Source: Permianibacter aggregans
Lineage (GTDB): Bacteria > Pseudomonadota > Gammaproteobacteria > Enterobacterales > Permianibacteraceae
NCBI RefSeq assembly: GCF_009756665.1
Contig: NZ_CP037953.1
Location: 3,968,001-4,032,000 of the forward strand
DNA: 64,000 nucleotides
Reading direction: 5' to 3'
Below are positions 7,030 to 16,800 of this stretch, piece after piece. The notes under the pieces were generated by a model. It saw nothing but the letters and a program-made list of their open reading frames with translations, made no database searches and had not been told where the DNA came from. A program made the translations under genes and the position numbers. How positions within the stretch are numbered: the stretch's first letter is position 1; each line of letters begins with the position of its first letter.

Positions 7030-9492
7030 TCAAGCCACTTTGTTTTCGGCCTTGCCTTTTTCTTGCTGGATGAACTGGGCTCGCACCAGATCTGCCGGGT
7101 CAAAATCGTCAACGGCGATGATCTTGCGGCGCAAGGTCTCCTGACGTTCCAACAATTCCAGTTCCGAACTGGACACGCGTTTTTCTGCTTTGGCTTTTTC
7201 CAGTACAACCTTCGGTAGAGCTGATTTGTATTCACCGCCGAGTTCCTTGCGCAAGCGCTTCCAAATCGGTTCGGCGGCGACGGTGTCCTCAAGACACTGC
7301 TGCAGTTCGGCAAAGCGGTTATTGGCGCTTGGCTCCAGGTACATTGGCTCGATCAATGCCTGACGGGCAATACCGGGTTGCACCAGCAGTTTCGCAATCT
7401 GATGGCTCAGGCGATCGCCAGGTGCTTTGAATGAGCGGCCGTAGGGGAAGCTGATAAAGCGCAGAGCGCGGCCGAACAAACGATTCGGGAAGTTGTCGGA
7501 CAAACCGTAAATCGCTTCTTGAGCTTTGAACAGCGCATTTTCAACAGCGTATTGCACCAGCGCTTTTTCTTCCGCTGGACGGCCTTTATCGTGGAAGAAC
7601 TTCAGTGTTGCCGAAGCGATATATAAATGACTCAGGATATCGCCAAGACGTGCTGACAAGCGCTCACGACGCTTCAGTGAACCGCCAAGCACGGCCATGC
7701 TGATATCGCTCCAGAACGCCAACACGGCAGACAGGCGACCGAGTTGCTGATAGTAGCGACCGGTGAAATCGCTGACCGGTTTCGCCGCTAGGCGCGCACC
7801 GGTCAAACCGAGCCAAAGCGAACGGACTTTGTTCGACATGGCAAAGCCAATGTGACCCCAGAGCGCATGGTCGAAATCTTTTTTGCCTTTCTGCTGATCC
7901 GGATTTTGCGCGGCCATCATTTCCGGCAGCACATAAGGATGGCAGCGAATCGCGCCCTGACCATAGATGATCAAATTGCGGGTAAGGATGTTGGCGCCCT
8001 CGACGGTAATGCCGATCGGCTGACTGACATAACCCATGCCGAGATAGTTGTTCGGCCCGAGGCAGATGCCTTTGCCGCCATGCACGTCCATCGCGTCGAT
8101 GATCGCCTGACGACCATTTTCGGTGGCGTGATATTTGACGATGGCACTGGCAACTGAGGGCTTTTCACCGGCATCGACAGCGGCAGTAGTGAATGTACGC
8201 ACGGCATCGGTGGCGTAAGCAAGACCGCCAATGCGACCGAGCATTTCCTCGATGCCTTCCATCTGGCCAATCGGGGTACGGAATTGTTGACGAATACGGC
8301 CGTAAGCGCCGGCGGTATGCGCTGCAACTTTGGTGCCGGCGGTTCCGCTGGAAGGCAGGGATATTGCCCGGCCTGCCGACAGGCACTCGACCAGCATGCG
8401 CCAGCCCTGGCCAGCCATTTTGGCGCCGCCAATGATGTAGTCGAGCGGTACGAAGACTTCCGAACCCTGAGTCGGACCATTCTGGAACGGTACGCCGAGC
8501 GGCCAGTGACGGCGGCCGATGATGACGCCTTTGGTCGTGGTCGGGATCAATGCACAGGTGATGCCCAGATCTTCAGTTTCACCAAGCAGATGTTCAGGAT
8601 CCTGCAATTTGAACGCCAGGCCTAAAACGGTGGCGACCGGTGCCAGCGTGATATAGCGCTTGTCCCAGGTCAGGCGCATGCCGACGATTTCCTTGCCTTC
8701 CCATATGCCTTTACAAATGATGCCGACGTCCGGAATGCTGCCGGCATCAGAACCGGCTTCTGGCGAGGTCAGCGCAAAGCAGGGAATTTCCAGGCCTTTG
8801 GCCAGGCGTGGCAGGTAGTAGTTTTTCTGATCATCGGTGCCGTAGTGCAGCAGCAGTTCAGCCGGGCCCAGTGAGTTCGGTACCGATACGGTACTGCCGA
8901 GGGTTGGGCTGACTGAATTCAGCGCGATCAGAATTTGCGAGTGAGCGTAGGCGGAGAATTCGCGGCCACCGTAACGGCGCGGAATAATCAGCGAGAAAAA
9001 GCCTTCGTCTTTCAGGTACTGCCAGACTTCTGGTGGCAGATCGGCGCGCTCATGGGCGACTTCCCAATCGCTGACCATGCCGCAAACGGTTTTCACCGGG
9101 CCGTCCATAAAGGCTTGTTCTTCAGCGGACAAGCGCGGCGCCGGCAGGTTATGCAGCGTGCGCCAGTTCGGCATGCCAGAGAACAGCTTGGCTTCCCACC
9201 AGGTGGTGCCGGCTTCCAACGCCTCTTTCTCGGTGCGGGAGATGCTCGGCATGACCTTTTTATAGACACCGAACAACGGATTCGACAGCAACGCCCGGCG
9301 TAGTACCGAAACGTTCAGCAGCACGGCGGTGACAGCAAAAGCGATCCACCAGCCGTAGCCGGCGATGCCTGCCCAACTGAAGACGGCCAGTACGACCGCC
9401 ACCATCACAGAGCTGGGGCCGAGGCCAAAACGGTGGTAAGCACAGAAACTGATGGCGGTGAGCAGCGCCAGAATGAGCCAAAGCGTAGTCAT
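7030..9492 (-). CDS. fadE: Acyl-CoA dehydrogenase FadE
   Basis: Catalyses the first dehydrogenation of fatty-acid beta-oxidation at the inner membrane. At 820 residues it matches the long proteobacterial FadE form: two N-terminal hydrophobic segments (LWLILALLTAISFCAYHRF and VMVAVVLAVFSWAGIAG), then acyl-CoA dehydrogenase N, middle (CFALTSPEAGSDAGSIPD) and C-terminal domains (FRTPIGQMEGIEEMLGRIGG; DVHGGKGICLGPNNYLG), then the extra FadE C-terminal domain ending in a charged helix. It stands alone, divergent from the nitrilase and convergent with the exopolysaccharide ATPase. No operator was identified upstream. Confidence 0.97.
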   Translation of the reverse strand: MTTLWLILALLTAISFCAYHRFGLGPSSVMVAVVLAVFSWAGIAGYGWWIAFAVTAVLLNVSVLRRALLSNPLFGVYKKVMPSISRTEKEALEAGTTWWEAKLFSGMPNWRTLHNLPAPRLSAEEQAFMDGPVKTVCGMVSDWEVAHERADLPPEVWQYLKDEGFFSLIIPRRYGGREFSAYAHSQILIALNSVSPTLGSTVSVPNSLGPAELLLHYGTDDQKNYYLPRLAKGLEIPCFALTSPEAGSDAGSIPDVGIICKGIWEGKEIVGMRLTWDKRYITLAPVATVLGLAFKLQDPEHLLGETEDLGITCALIPTTTKGVIIGRRHWPLGVPFQNGPTQGSEVFVPLDYIIGGAKMAGQGWRMLVECLSAGRAISLPSSGTAGTKVAAHTAGAYGRIRQQFRTPIGQMEGIEEMLGRIGGLAYATDAVRTFTTAAVDAGEKPSVASAIVKYHATENGRQAIIDAMDVHGGKGICLGPNNYLGMGYVSQPIGITVEGANILTRNLIIYGQGAIRCHPYVLPEMMAAQNPDQQKGKKDFDHALWGHIGFAMSNKVRSLWLGLTGARLAAKPVSDFTGRYYQQLGRLSAVLAFWSDISMAVLGGSLKRRERLSARLGDILSHLYIASATLKFFHDKGRPAEEKALVQYAVENALFKAQEAIYGLSDNFPNRLFGRALRFISFPYGRSFKAPGDRLSHQIAKLLVQPGIARQALIEPMYLEPSANNRFAELQQCLEDTVAAEPIWKRLRKELGGEYKSALPKVVLEKAKAEKRVSSSELELLERQETLRRKIIAVDDFDPADLVRAQFIQQEKGKAENKVA

Positions 9493-9664
9493 AAGGCCGG
9501 TCCTGTAAGTGGTCGGAGCAGTAATAATCGCAAGTTATACCCTGAACCGATTCGACGTCAAGTCTGATCGCGGGCTCTTGGCCGAACATTCCGTTACGAT
9601 TGGCGCGTTTCCGTCGTTTATGCTTTTCGGCATGCTCGGTGTTTTTGGTTGATCAAGAAGGCGA

Positions 9665-10630
9665 ATGACGATGTCGGCAAGCTTGCAGATTGCTCTCGCG
9701 CAAATCGCGCCGGTCTGGCTCGATAGGGCTGCAACGACGGCGAAAATCCTTGGAGCGATTGAGGAAGCGGCGAAACAGGGCGCGCAACTGGTCGCTTTCG
9801 GTGAGGCATTGTTGCCAGGTTATCCGTTCTGGCTGGAACACACCGACGCGGCCCGTTTTGAATCGGCGCAACAAAAGCGTTGGTACGCGCTGTATCGCGA
9901 GCAGGCGGTTTGCATTGAAAGGGGCGATCTGAGCGACATCTGCCGTCTCGCCGCCCAGAAACACATTGCGGTGGCGCTCGGCAGCATTGAAGCGCCGAGC
10001 AATCGCGGCGGCAGTTGTTACGCCTCGGCCGTGTATATCAATGGCAACGGTGAAATCGAGTCGGTGCATCGCAAGCTGATGCCAACTTACGAAGAGCGCT
10101 TGGCTTGGGCAATCGGCGATGGCAATGGTTTGGTCACGCACGCTTGTGGCCCGTTCACTGTTGGAGTGTTGAATTGCTGGGAAAATTGGATGCCGCTGGC
10201 GCGCGCGGCGATGTATGCGCAAGGTGAGAACCTGCATGTTGCGATCTGGCCCGGCAATCTGCGCAACACCATTGATATCACCCGTTTCATGGCGCGTGAG
10301 GGTCGCAGCTTTGTCATGTCGGTATCAGGTTTGATGCGAGCTTCGGATATTCCTGATCATTTACCGGATGCGGCACTGCTGAAAGAAAAATTGCCGAAAT
10401 CGATGGCCAACGGTGGCAGTTGCATCGCCGCGCCGGACGGCGAATGGCTGGTTGAGCCCATTTGTGATCGGGAAGTAGTGCAAACCGCAGAAATCGTACT
10501 GGATAAAGTTTGGCAGGAACGGCAAAATTTTGATCCCTGCGGACATTACTCACGCCCCGATGTCCTGCGCTTGCAGCTAAATCGCGAACGTCAGCAAACG
10601 CTTGCCGACGACACCAGCAGAGAGTCATAA
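9665..10630 (+). CDS. Nitrilase (carbon-nitrogen hydrolase superfamily)
   Basis: A 321-residue cytosolic enzyme of the nitrilase branch, hydrolysing organic nitriles to acids. The Glu-Lys-Cys triad is visible: Glu47 in AFGEALLPGYPFW, Lys137 in HRKLMPTYEERLAW, and Cys171 in LNCWENWMPLAR. The CWENxMPL form marks true nitrilases rather than amidases. The C-terminal half keeps WPGN and the FVMSVSGLM segment. Start is ATG 9665, preceded by AAGAAGGCG; ATG 9671 is an alternative. The next gene begins within or a few bases past its stop, so the two are co-transcribed. The natural substrate is unknown; arylaceto- or aliphatic nitriles are both possible. Confidence 0.93.
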   Translation: MTMSASLQIALAQIAPVWLDRAATTAKILGAIEEAAKQGAQLVAFGEALLPGYPFWLEHTDAARFESAQQKRWYALYREQAVCIERGDLSDICRLAAQKHIAVALGSIEAPSNRGGSCYASAVYINGNGEIESVHRKLMPTYEERLAWAIGDGNGLVTHACGPFTVGVLNCWENWMPLARAAMYAQGENLHVAIWPGNLRNTIDITRFMAREGRSFVMSVSGLMRASDIPDHLPDAALLKEKLPKSMANGGSCIAAPDGEWLVEPICDREVVQTAEIVLDKVWQERQNFDPCGHYSRPDVLRLQLNRERQQTLADDTSRES

Positions 10631-10634
10631 GAAA

Positions 10635-11483
10635 TTGCAAAACAGCACCGCAAAAATTGCCATCGCCGTCCTGCACGGCATGGGCGAGCCAAATACCCAT
10701 CAAACGGTCGAGCTGAAACATCGGGTCACCGAGCGTTATCTGGCGCTCGATAAGCATTTTCGCGAAGACGATTTGGTCTGGCACACGGTCGAGTGGGGCG
10801 AGTCGCTGTTACCGAAGCAGCAAGCGCTGAAGAAGGCGGTTAACTACCGCAACGATCTGGATTATCCGGGCCTGCGCGAATTGTTCTGCCGATTTTTCGG
10901 CGCGGCGCTGTCTTATCGTTCGGAAAGCGACTGGAATATCAAGGAGCAAATTGATTCGCGTTTGCGCGAACATTTCGGTCGTCTGGCCAGTCATCGCCGG
11001 GTGCAACCGGGGCATACGCCACTGGTGATTCTGTCGCATTCGTTCAGCAGCGTGCTGCTGGCTGAATACATCAACGAAATGCACCATCGTCAGCGCGAGC
11101 AGGGGGATGTTGCCGGTCTGACGCCGATGGAGCAATTCGATACGCTGGCTGGCCTGATTACGTTCGGCAGTCCGCTCGCGGTTTACAGCGTATTCACCGG
11201 GCATTTGTCGCAAGCCTTGAATATTACCGGCCGTGCCTTGCCGCAACGCAGTCGCGACGCGGTAAAATGGTTGAACTTCTATGACAAGGACGATGTCATC
11301 GCTTATCCGCTGAAGGGCATCAACGAAGCATGGAATCAGGCGGTAAGCGAAGAATACGAAATCAATGTCGGCAGCGCCGCCACCTCGTGGAATCCGGCCT
11401 GCCACAATGAATACTGGGATGATGAAGATTTCTTCAAGCCGGTCGCGAAATATCTGGCCGGCCTTCGCAAAACGCTGGAGTAA
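10635..11483 (+). CDS. Predicted alpha/beta hydrolase
   Basis: About 282 residues, no signal peptide. The start of the fold is seen in IAIAVLHGMGEPNTHQT (oxyanion-type HGMG), and the nucleophile elbow is probably SHSFSS in LVILSHSFSSVLLAEYI, a GxSxG variant with Ser in place of the first Gly. The later ITFGSPLAVYSVF and NFYDKDDVIAYPL supply candidate acid residues, and a terminal His lies in CHNEYWDD. There is no ATG in the useful region: TTG 10635 follows the nitrilase stop, while TTG 10602 would overlap the nitrilase by 29 bases. The tight coupling to the nitrilase suggests linked substrates, but the reaction is unknown. Confidence 0.75.
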   Translation: MQNSTAKIAIAVLHGMGEPNTHQTVELKHRVTERYLALDKHFREDDLVWHTVEWGESLLPKQQALKKAVNYRNDLDYPGLRELFCRFFGAALSYRSESDWNIKEQIDSRLREHFGRLASHRRVQPGHTPLVILSHSFSSVLLAEYINEMHHRQREQGDVAGLTPMEQFDTLAGLITFGSPLAVYSVFTGHLSQALNITGRALPQRSRDAVKWLNFYDKDDVIAYPLKGINEAWNQAVSEEYEINVGSAATSWNPACHNEYWDDEDFFKPVAKYLAGLRKTLE

Positions 11484-11486
11484 AGA

Positions 11487-12272
11487 GTGGTGAAGTGGCA
11501 ACACCCGATAAGCCGCTGTCTACAAGCGGCTTTTTTGTTTGGTCTGGGTATCGGTAATGCTCAGGCCATCGTCAATATCGAAAACCTGCGTGCGCAACCA
11601 ACCCGTTTGGGCTGGAGCGGCAACACCGACGTATCGCTGGAATGGCGCAGTGGCAACTCCGATCGTCAAAACGTGCGGCTCGGCGCCCGTCTCGATTGGT
11701 TCGATGGCGAGGATAATTTTTTCACGGTACTGTCCTACGATTACGGCGAGTCGCTAGGTGAAACCAACACCGACAACATGGTCGTCCACAGCCGATATAT
11801 CGATGCTCATACCCGTGTGTTCGCGACCGAATATTTTGCCCAGGTCGAGCAGAATGAATTCCGACGTTTGGAAAGCCGTAGTCTGCTTGGTGGCGGTCTT
11901 CGTTATTCGATTGAAAACGACGAAAAAGATATCAAGAACGCGTTTGCCGCTGGTTTGTTCTACAGCATGGAGCGAATCAATCCCACCGCCAGTGATGTTC
12001 AACGTGATGAGGATGGCATCTACGGTAACTTTTACTGGGTATTCAATTACAAAATCAATGAGCGCAGTTCATTGGTCAACACCCTGTACTACCAACCGGC
12101 GCTGTCTGGCGTCAGCGGTTTTCGCGCGCTGGATTTGTTTGCCTTCAATGTGCAAATCGATGGTCGCTTGAGCCTGCGGGTGTCGGCAACGGTGGAGCAC
12201 GACAGTGAACCACCGGAAGGCGTTGAGGATACCGATATTGCCGTGCTGACTGGTTTGAGTTACGAATTTTAA
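11487..12272 (+). CDS. DUF481-like outer-membrane beta-barrel protein
   Basis: A 261-residue exported protein. GTG 11487 (or GTG 11490) is preceded by GGAG overlapping the upstream stop codon. The signal peptide has positive KWQ..SR residues, core LQAAFLFGLGIG and cleavage after NAQA. The mature part is built of alternating amphipathic strands (TDVSLEWRSGNSDRQNVRLG; HSRYIDAHTRVFATEYFAQV) and ends with aromatic Phe (LTGLSYEF), as outer-membrane barrels do; this is the pattern of DUF481/YdiY proteins. Function unknown. An intrinsic terminator lies within the signal-peptide codons, so transcription from the nitrilase/hydrolase pair probably reaches this gene only by read-through. Confidence 0.82.
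   Translation: MVKWQHPISRCLQAAFLFGLGIGNAQAIVNIENLRAQPTRLGWSGNTDVSLEWRSGNSDRQNVRLGARLDWFDGEDNFFTVLSYDYGESLGETNTDNMVVHSRYIDAHTRVFATEYFAQVEQNEFRRLESRSLLGGGLRYSIENDEKDIKNAFAAGLFYSMERINPTASDVQRDEDGIYGNFYWVFNYKINERSSLVNTLYYQPALSGVSGFRALDLFAFNVQIDGRLSLRVSATVEHDSEPPEGVEDTDIAVLTGLSYEF
11510..11536 (+). terminator. Intrinsic terminator inside signal-peptide codons
   Basis: AAGCCGCT/AGCGGCTT make a perfect 8-bp stem with a 7-base loop, and the T-run TTTTTTGTTTGG overlaps and follows the right arm. It lies 27 bases after the hydrolase stop, the normal place for a terminator, yet it also encodes part of the signal peptide of the next gene. Confidence 0.8.
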
Positions 12273-12323
12273 AAAATAAAAAATCCTGGTTAAACCAAGA
12301 GCCAATCGGTAAATCAAATTTTA

Positions 12324-12397
12324 TGTCACTCCCGCGTAGGCGGGAGTCCAGTTGACGTTCATAACGTATCTGGATTCCCGCCTGCGCGGGAATGACA
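12324..12397. repeat. REP/dRS3-like inverted repeat pair
   Basis: Two 28-base units in inverted orientation (12324-12351 and 12370-12397) match at 25 of 28 positions and are separated by 18 bases. Each contains a smaller palindrome (CCCGCGTAGGCGGG; ATTCCC-N8-GGGAAT). The pattern matches small dispersed repeats common in proteobacterial intergenic DNA. It lies between the convergent DUF481 and aminopeptidase genes and could form a strong hairpin stopping transcription on both strands. The rest of the 169-base gap shows nothing else. Confidence 0.85.
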
Positions 12398-12441
12398 GAA
12401 TCTTTTAACTGATTGGCACCGAACGAAAATTAGGTTCTTTT

Positions 12442-13749
12442 TTAATGCTGCAGGAATGCTTCCATAAACTTCACGTAATGGAACTGATCGTCGGCGCCGC
12501 CACTTTCGCGGGCACTGTGCATCGCCCACATCGGCACGCCGACATCAAGCGTGCGGATACCGATGCGTGAAGCGCTCAATGGCCCGATTGTGCTACCGCA
12601 GGATAAATCGGCGCGATGCACATATTTCTGCGACGGCACACTGGCTTTTTCGGCCAACTGAGTGAATAGCGCCTCGCCGTAGCCATCGGTGGCGTAACGC
12701 TGGCTGCTGTTGATTTTCAGCGCCACACCTTGATTGACTTTCAGGTGATGCAGACCGTCATAGCAATCGTTATGCGATGGGTGCCAGGCATGAGCCATGT
12801 CGGCGCTCAATAACCAACTATTGGCCAGGCTGCGACGATAGCTGTCGCGCGCAGTGGATTCAATGGCGCAAATCCGTTCGATGACATCCTGCAGAAAGCT
12901 GCCGTCGGCACCGGTGTAGCTGGTGCTGCCGACCTCTTCGTGATCGAATAACGCGATCATTTGCGTAGCCTTGCCGGCCTTACTGTTCAGCAGCGCTTCG
13001 AGAGCGGCGTGACAGGAAGCGAGATTATCGAGCTGACGTACCGCGATGAATTCGTCATCAACACCGAAAAAGGCGCCGGGTTGGGCGTCGTAAGGCAGCA
13101 ATTCGAAACCGAGCAGATCGCTGCGATCAATGCCGGGTTCCTGACAAAGCCAATGACTGAACGCATCGCGTGCCGGCAGCGCCTGTTGTAAGGCACTGAG
13201 CAGCAGATTCAAGTCACGGTGTTTGTGCACTTTCAGGCCGTCATCATTGACGTTTCGATTCAAGTGGATAGGCAAGTTCGGCATACGAACGACGGCGCGA
13301 GTGCTGTTGTACAGCATCGAGCGGACGCCATCCTTGCTGGTACTGTCGCGTATCAGCAAGCGCCCAGCCAAGGCCAAATCGCGGTCAGTGAAAGTAGCCA
13401 GGATCGGGCCGCCATACACTTCACAATTAAGCCGCAAATATCCGCCGTTTTCCTGGGCGCCGGAGGTTTTCACCCGCATGCCAGGCGAATCGGTATGGGC
13501 GCCGATGATGCGCAAGCCGTGTTGCTCGGTTTTTTCGCCGACGATAAAAGCAATGACTGAAGCATCCTGACGGGTGACGAAATAACGACCATGGGTTTGC
13601 AATTGCCAAGAGTCGGTTTCCAGCAAGCGCGTGAAACCGGCTTGCTGCAGCCTTGCGCAGGTACTGGCGACGGCATGCCAGGGCGTTGGACTTTGCTCGA
13701 TGAAATCCAGCATGGCTTTCGCGACGGGGCGGTATTGGCTTGCGGTCAT
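12442..13749 (-). CDS. apeB: M18 family aminopeptidase
   Basis: A 435-residue zinc aminopeptidase that removes N-terminal acidic or other residues from peptides in the cytosol. Family motifs: GAHTDSPGMRVK (metal ligand His and Asp), LFDHEEVGSTSYTGADGSF (Glu pair), SADMAHAWHP, and the C-terminal CGSTIGPLSASRIGI with DVGVPMWAMHSARESGG carrying the last metal His. Length equals the usual 420-440 residues. It is monocistronic, convergent with the DUF481 gene and divergent from hrpA. Confidence 0.95.
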   Translation of the reverse strand: MTASQYRPVAKAMLDFIEQSPTPWHAVASTCARLQQAGFTRLLETDSWQLQTHGRYFVTRQDASVIAFIVGEKTEQHGLRIIGAHTDSPGMRVKTSGAQENGGYLRLNCEVYGGPILATFTDRDLALAGRLLIRDSTSKDGVRSMLYNSTRAVVRMPNLPIHLNRNVNDDGLKVHKHRDLNLLLSALQQALPARDAFSHWLCQEPGIDRSDLLGFELLPYDAQPGAFFGVDDEFIAVRQLDNLASCHAALEALLNSKAGKATQMIALFDHEEVGSTSYTGADGSFLQDVIERICAIESTARDSYRRSLANSWLLSADMAHAWHPSHNDCYDGLHHLKVNQGVALKINSSQRYATDGYGEALFTQLAEKASVPSQKYVHRADLSCGSTIGPLSASRIGIRTLDVGVPMWAMHSARESGGADDQFHYVKFMEAFLQH

Positions 13750-13822
13750 GGGAATGAAAAAGCGACAATGTTTCGAATGCCATCATGCTAATGATCCCAC
13801 CGTTTTCTGGCAACCTTGATCA

Positions 13823-16800
13823 ATGAGTTCAGCCGTACCATCCCTGACCGTGGAAATCGCCTCGCAGTTATTGCTGCGTGATCGTCAGCGCCTGCAACAA
13901 ATGCAGGCAAAGATTCAGCAGCGCCAACAGCGCAAACAGCCGACTGCACGCGAGCAGGCCCAGTTTGAGCAATGCTTGCAGGAAGCGCAGCAACGTTACC
14001 AGCAGCGCACGCTGAACTGGCCGCAGCCGGAATACGACGAGCAATTGCCGATTGTCCAGGCCAGAGCGCAAATTGCTGAGGCGATTCGTGATCATCAGGT
14101 GGTGGTCATCGCCGGTGAAACCGGCAGTGGCAAAACCACGCAGATACCGAAAATCTGCCTGGAACTTGGCCGCGGTAAGCAAGGTTTGATTGGTCATACC
14201 CAGCCGCGTCGTCTGGCCGCGACTTCGGTTGCCCGGCGCGTGGCGCAAGAGCTGAAGGTTACGCTCGGTGAACAAGTCGGTTACGCGATTCGATTTGACC
14301 AGAAAGTCAATGAGCAATCATTGATTGCCGTGATGACCGATGGTGTGTTGTTGCAGGAACTGAAAAACGATCCGTTGCTGCTGCGCTACGACACGCTGAT
14401 TATCGATGAGGCGCATGAGCGCAGTCTCAATATTGATTTGCTGCTCGGGTACCTGAAACCACTATTGCTTCAACGACCAGAACTGAAGCTGATTATTACT
14501 TCAGCAACGATCGACCCGGAATCATTCTCGCGGTTTTTTCAGGATGCACCGGTGCTGTCGGTCAGCGGTCGTACTTATCCGGTCGATGTCTGGTATCAGC
14601 CTTTGCTTGACAAGGAAGAAGACGTAGATCGGCAATTGGCCGAAGGGGTCGCGAACGCCATTGACAGTTGTTGGGCGCACGGTCCCGGCGATGTCATGGT
14701 GTTTTTAAGTGGCGAAGCCGAGATTCGCGAAGTCAGTCATTTCCTGCGCAAACAGCAATGGAAAAACGTTGAGATACTGCCGTTGTATGCGCGACTCAGC
14801 ATGGCCGATCAGCAGCGGGTGTTTTCATCGTCGAATCAGACTCGCGTGGTGCTGGCTACCAACGTCGCGGAAACGTCGTTGACGGTGCCCGGCATACGTT
14901 ACGTCGTCGATAGCGGCTTGGCGCGCATCAGCCGCTACAGTCAGAGCAGCCGGGTGCAACGACTGCCGATCGAGCCGATTTCGCAAGCCAGTGCCAATCA
15001 ACGCAAAGGGCGCTGCGGCCGGGTCATGAGCGGTATCTGTGTGCGTTTGTATTCGGAGCGGGATTTTTTATCCCGCCCTGAATTTTCCACGCCGGAAATT
15101 TTGCGCACCAATTTGTCGGCCTTGTTGCTACAGATGTTGGCATTGGGCATAACCGATGTCGAAGGATTCGAGTTCCTTGACGCACCCGATCGCAAGCTGA
15201 TCAAAGATGGCTTGAAATTGCTGGAGGAGTTGTCAGCAATCAATGAGCAGCGGCAATTGACCGTCATTGGCCGCAAGATGAGTCATCTGCCATTGCCGCC
15301 GCAGTTGTCACGCATTCTGATCGCCGCCGAACAGTTTGCTGTGGTCAATGAGGCGCTGATCATCACGGCGTTTCTGTGCATACGCGATCCACGTGAGCGG
15401 CCGGCTGAAAAAGCCGATCAAGCGGTGGGTCTACACCGCCGCTTTATCGACCCGGAATCGGATTTTGTCGCCATCTTGAATCTCTGGCGCCATCTGCATG
15501 AGCGCAAGGCCGAGCTGTCAGCCAATGCCTGGCGCAAGGAAATGAAAGCCGAGTTTCTGAATGTAGTCGCCGTGCTGGAATGGGGGCGTCTGGTTGCCCA
15601 GCTTCGCACGATGGCCCATGAAGTCGGTTTACAGCGCAGCGGTTCCGGTACTGATTACGAAGCCCTGCATAAAACCTTGTTGGCCGGTTTTATTCATCAG
15701 ATTGGTCAGGCAACCCGTGAGGGCGATTATCAGGGGGCTCGCCACATTCGCTTTCAGGCACATAGCGGCTCCGGTTTGCACAAGAAGATGAAGCCTTGGG
15801 TGGTCGCTGCCGATTTTCTCGATAGTCATCGCTTGTATGGTCTGCATTTGGCCAAGGTCGAGCCGTTGTGGATTGAACAATTGGCTGGGCATCTGCTGAA
15901 ACACAGCTACGGCGAACCGCATTGGCGCGAGAAACAGGGCGATGCCGCCGTCAATGAACAAGTGACTTTGTTCGGCCTTGTTATCGTTCCGCGCCGGGCG
16001 ACGCCGCTGGCGAAAACCAATCCTGCACTGGCTCAGGAAATGTTTGTGCGTCACGCCTTGGTACGCCGGGAAAGCGATTTGCGTGCATCATTCTTGCAGC
16101 ACAATCAGCAACTGATCGACACCATTCATGAGCAGGAAGAAAAAGCTCGACGTCGCGATTTGTTGGCTGCTGAAGAGGATTTGGTGGCGCTGTTGCTGCC
16201 ACGTCTGCCGGCCGAAGTGGTCGATAAGCACAGCCTGATCCGGGCGTTGAAACGAAACCCAAAACTGAATCAACTACTGATGCTGACCGAGCGGGAAGTG
16301 CGTCAGGCAGGGCAGGTGGCCGACAGCGACTATCCACCGGAGTTGCAGCTAGATGGCATGCTGCTGCCGCTGAAATATTCTTTCGCTCCGGGCGAAGAGT
16401 ACGATGGCATCACGGTGCAGTTGAGCGTCGCCCAACTGATGCAATTGCAGGACAGTCAGTTTGAACGCTTGGTGCCTGGGTTGCTGCCAGCGAAGCTGGA
16501 AGCGCTGCTGCGAAACTTGCCGAAAGATCTGCGCAAGACCATTCAACCGATCAATGACACGCTGCAGTACTTATTGCCGGAAGTGTTGAGCGAGCAAATA
16601 CCATTGCTGCAACAGCTCGAGTCATTGCTGTATCAGCGATTTCGTATACGGGTGGCGATGCAGGATTGGCAACTGGAGCAGTTGCCAGCGCACTTGCTGA
16701 TGCGTTTTGAGGTGCTCGACGAACAGGGCAAGGTGTTGACCTGTGGGCGTTCAATCACTGAATTGCAACAGCGACTGGGACAACGCCAGCAACAGGTGCT

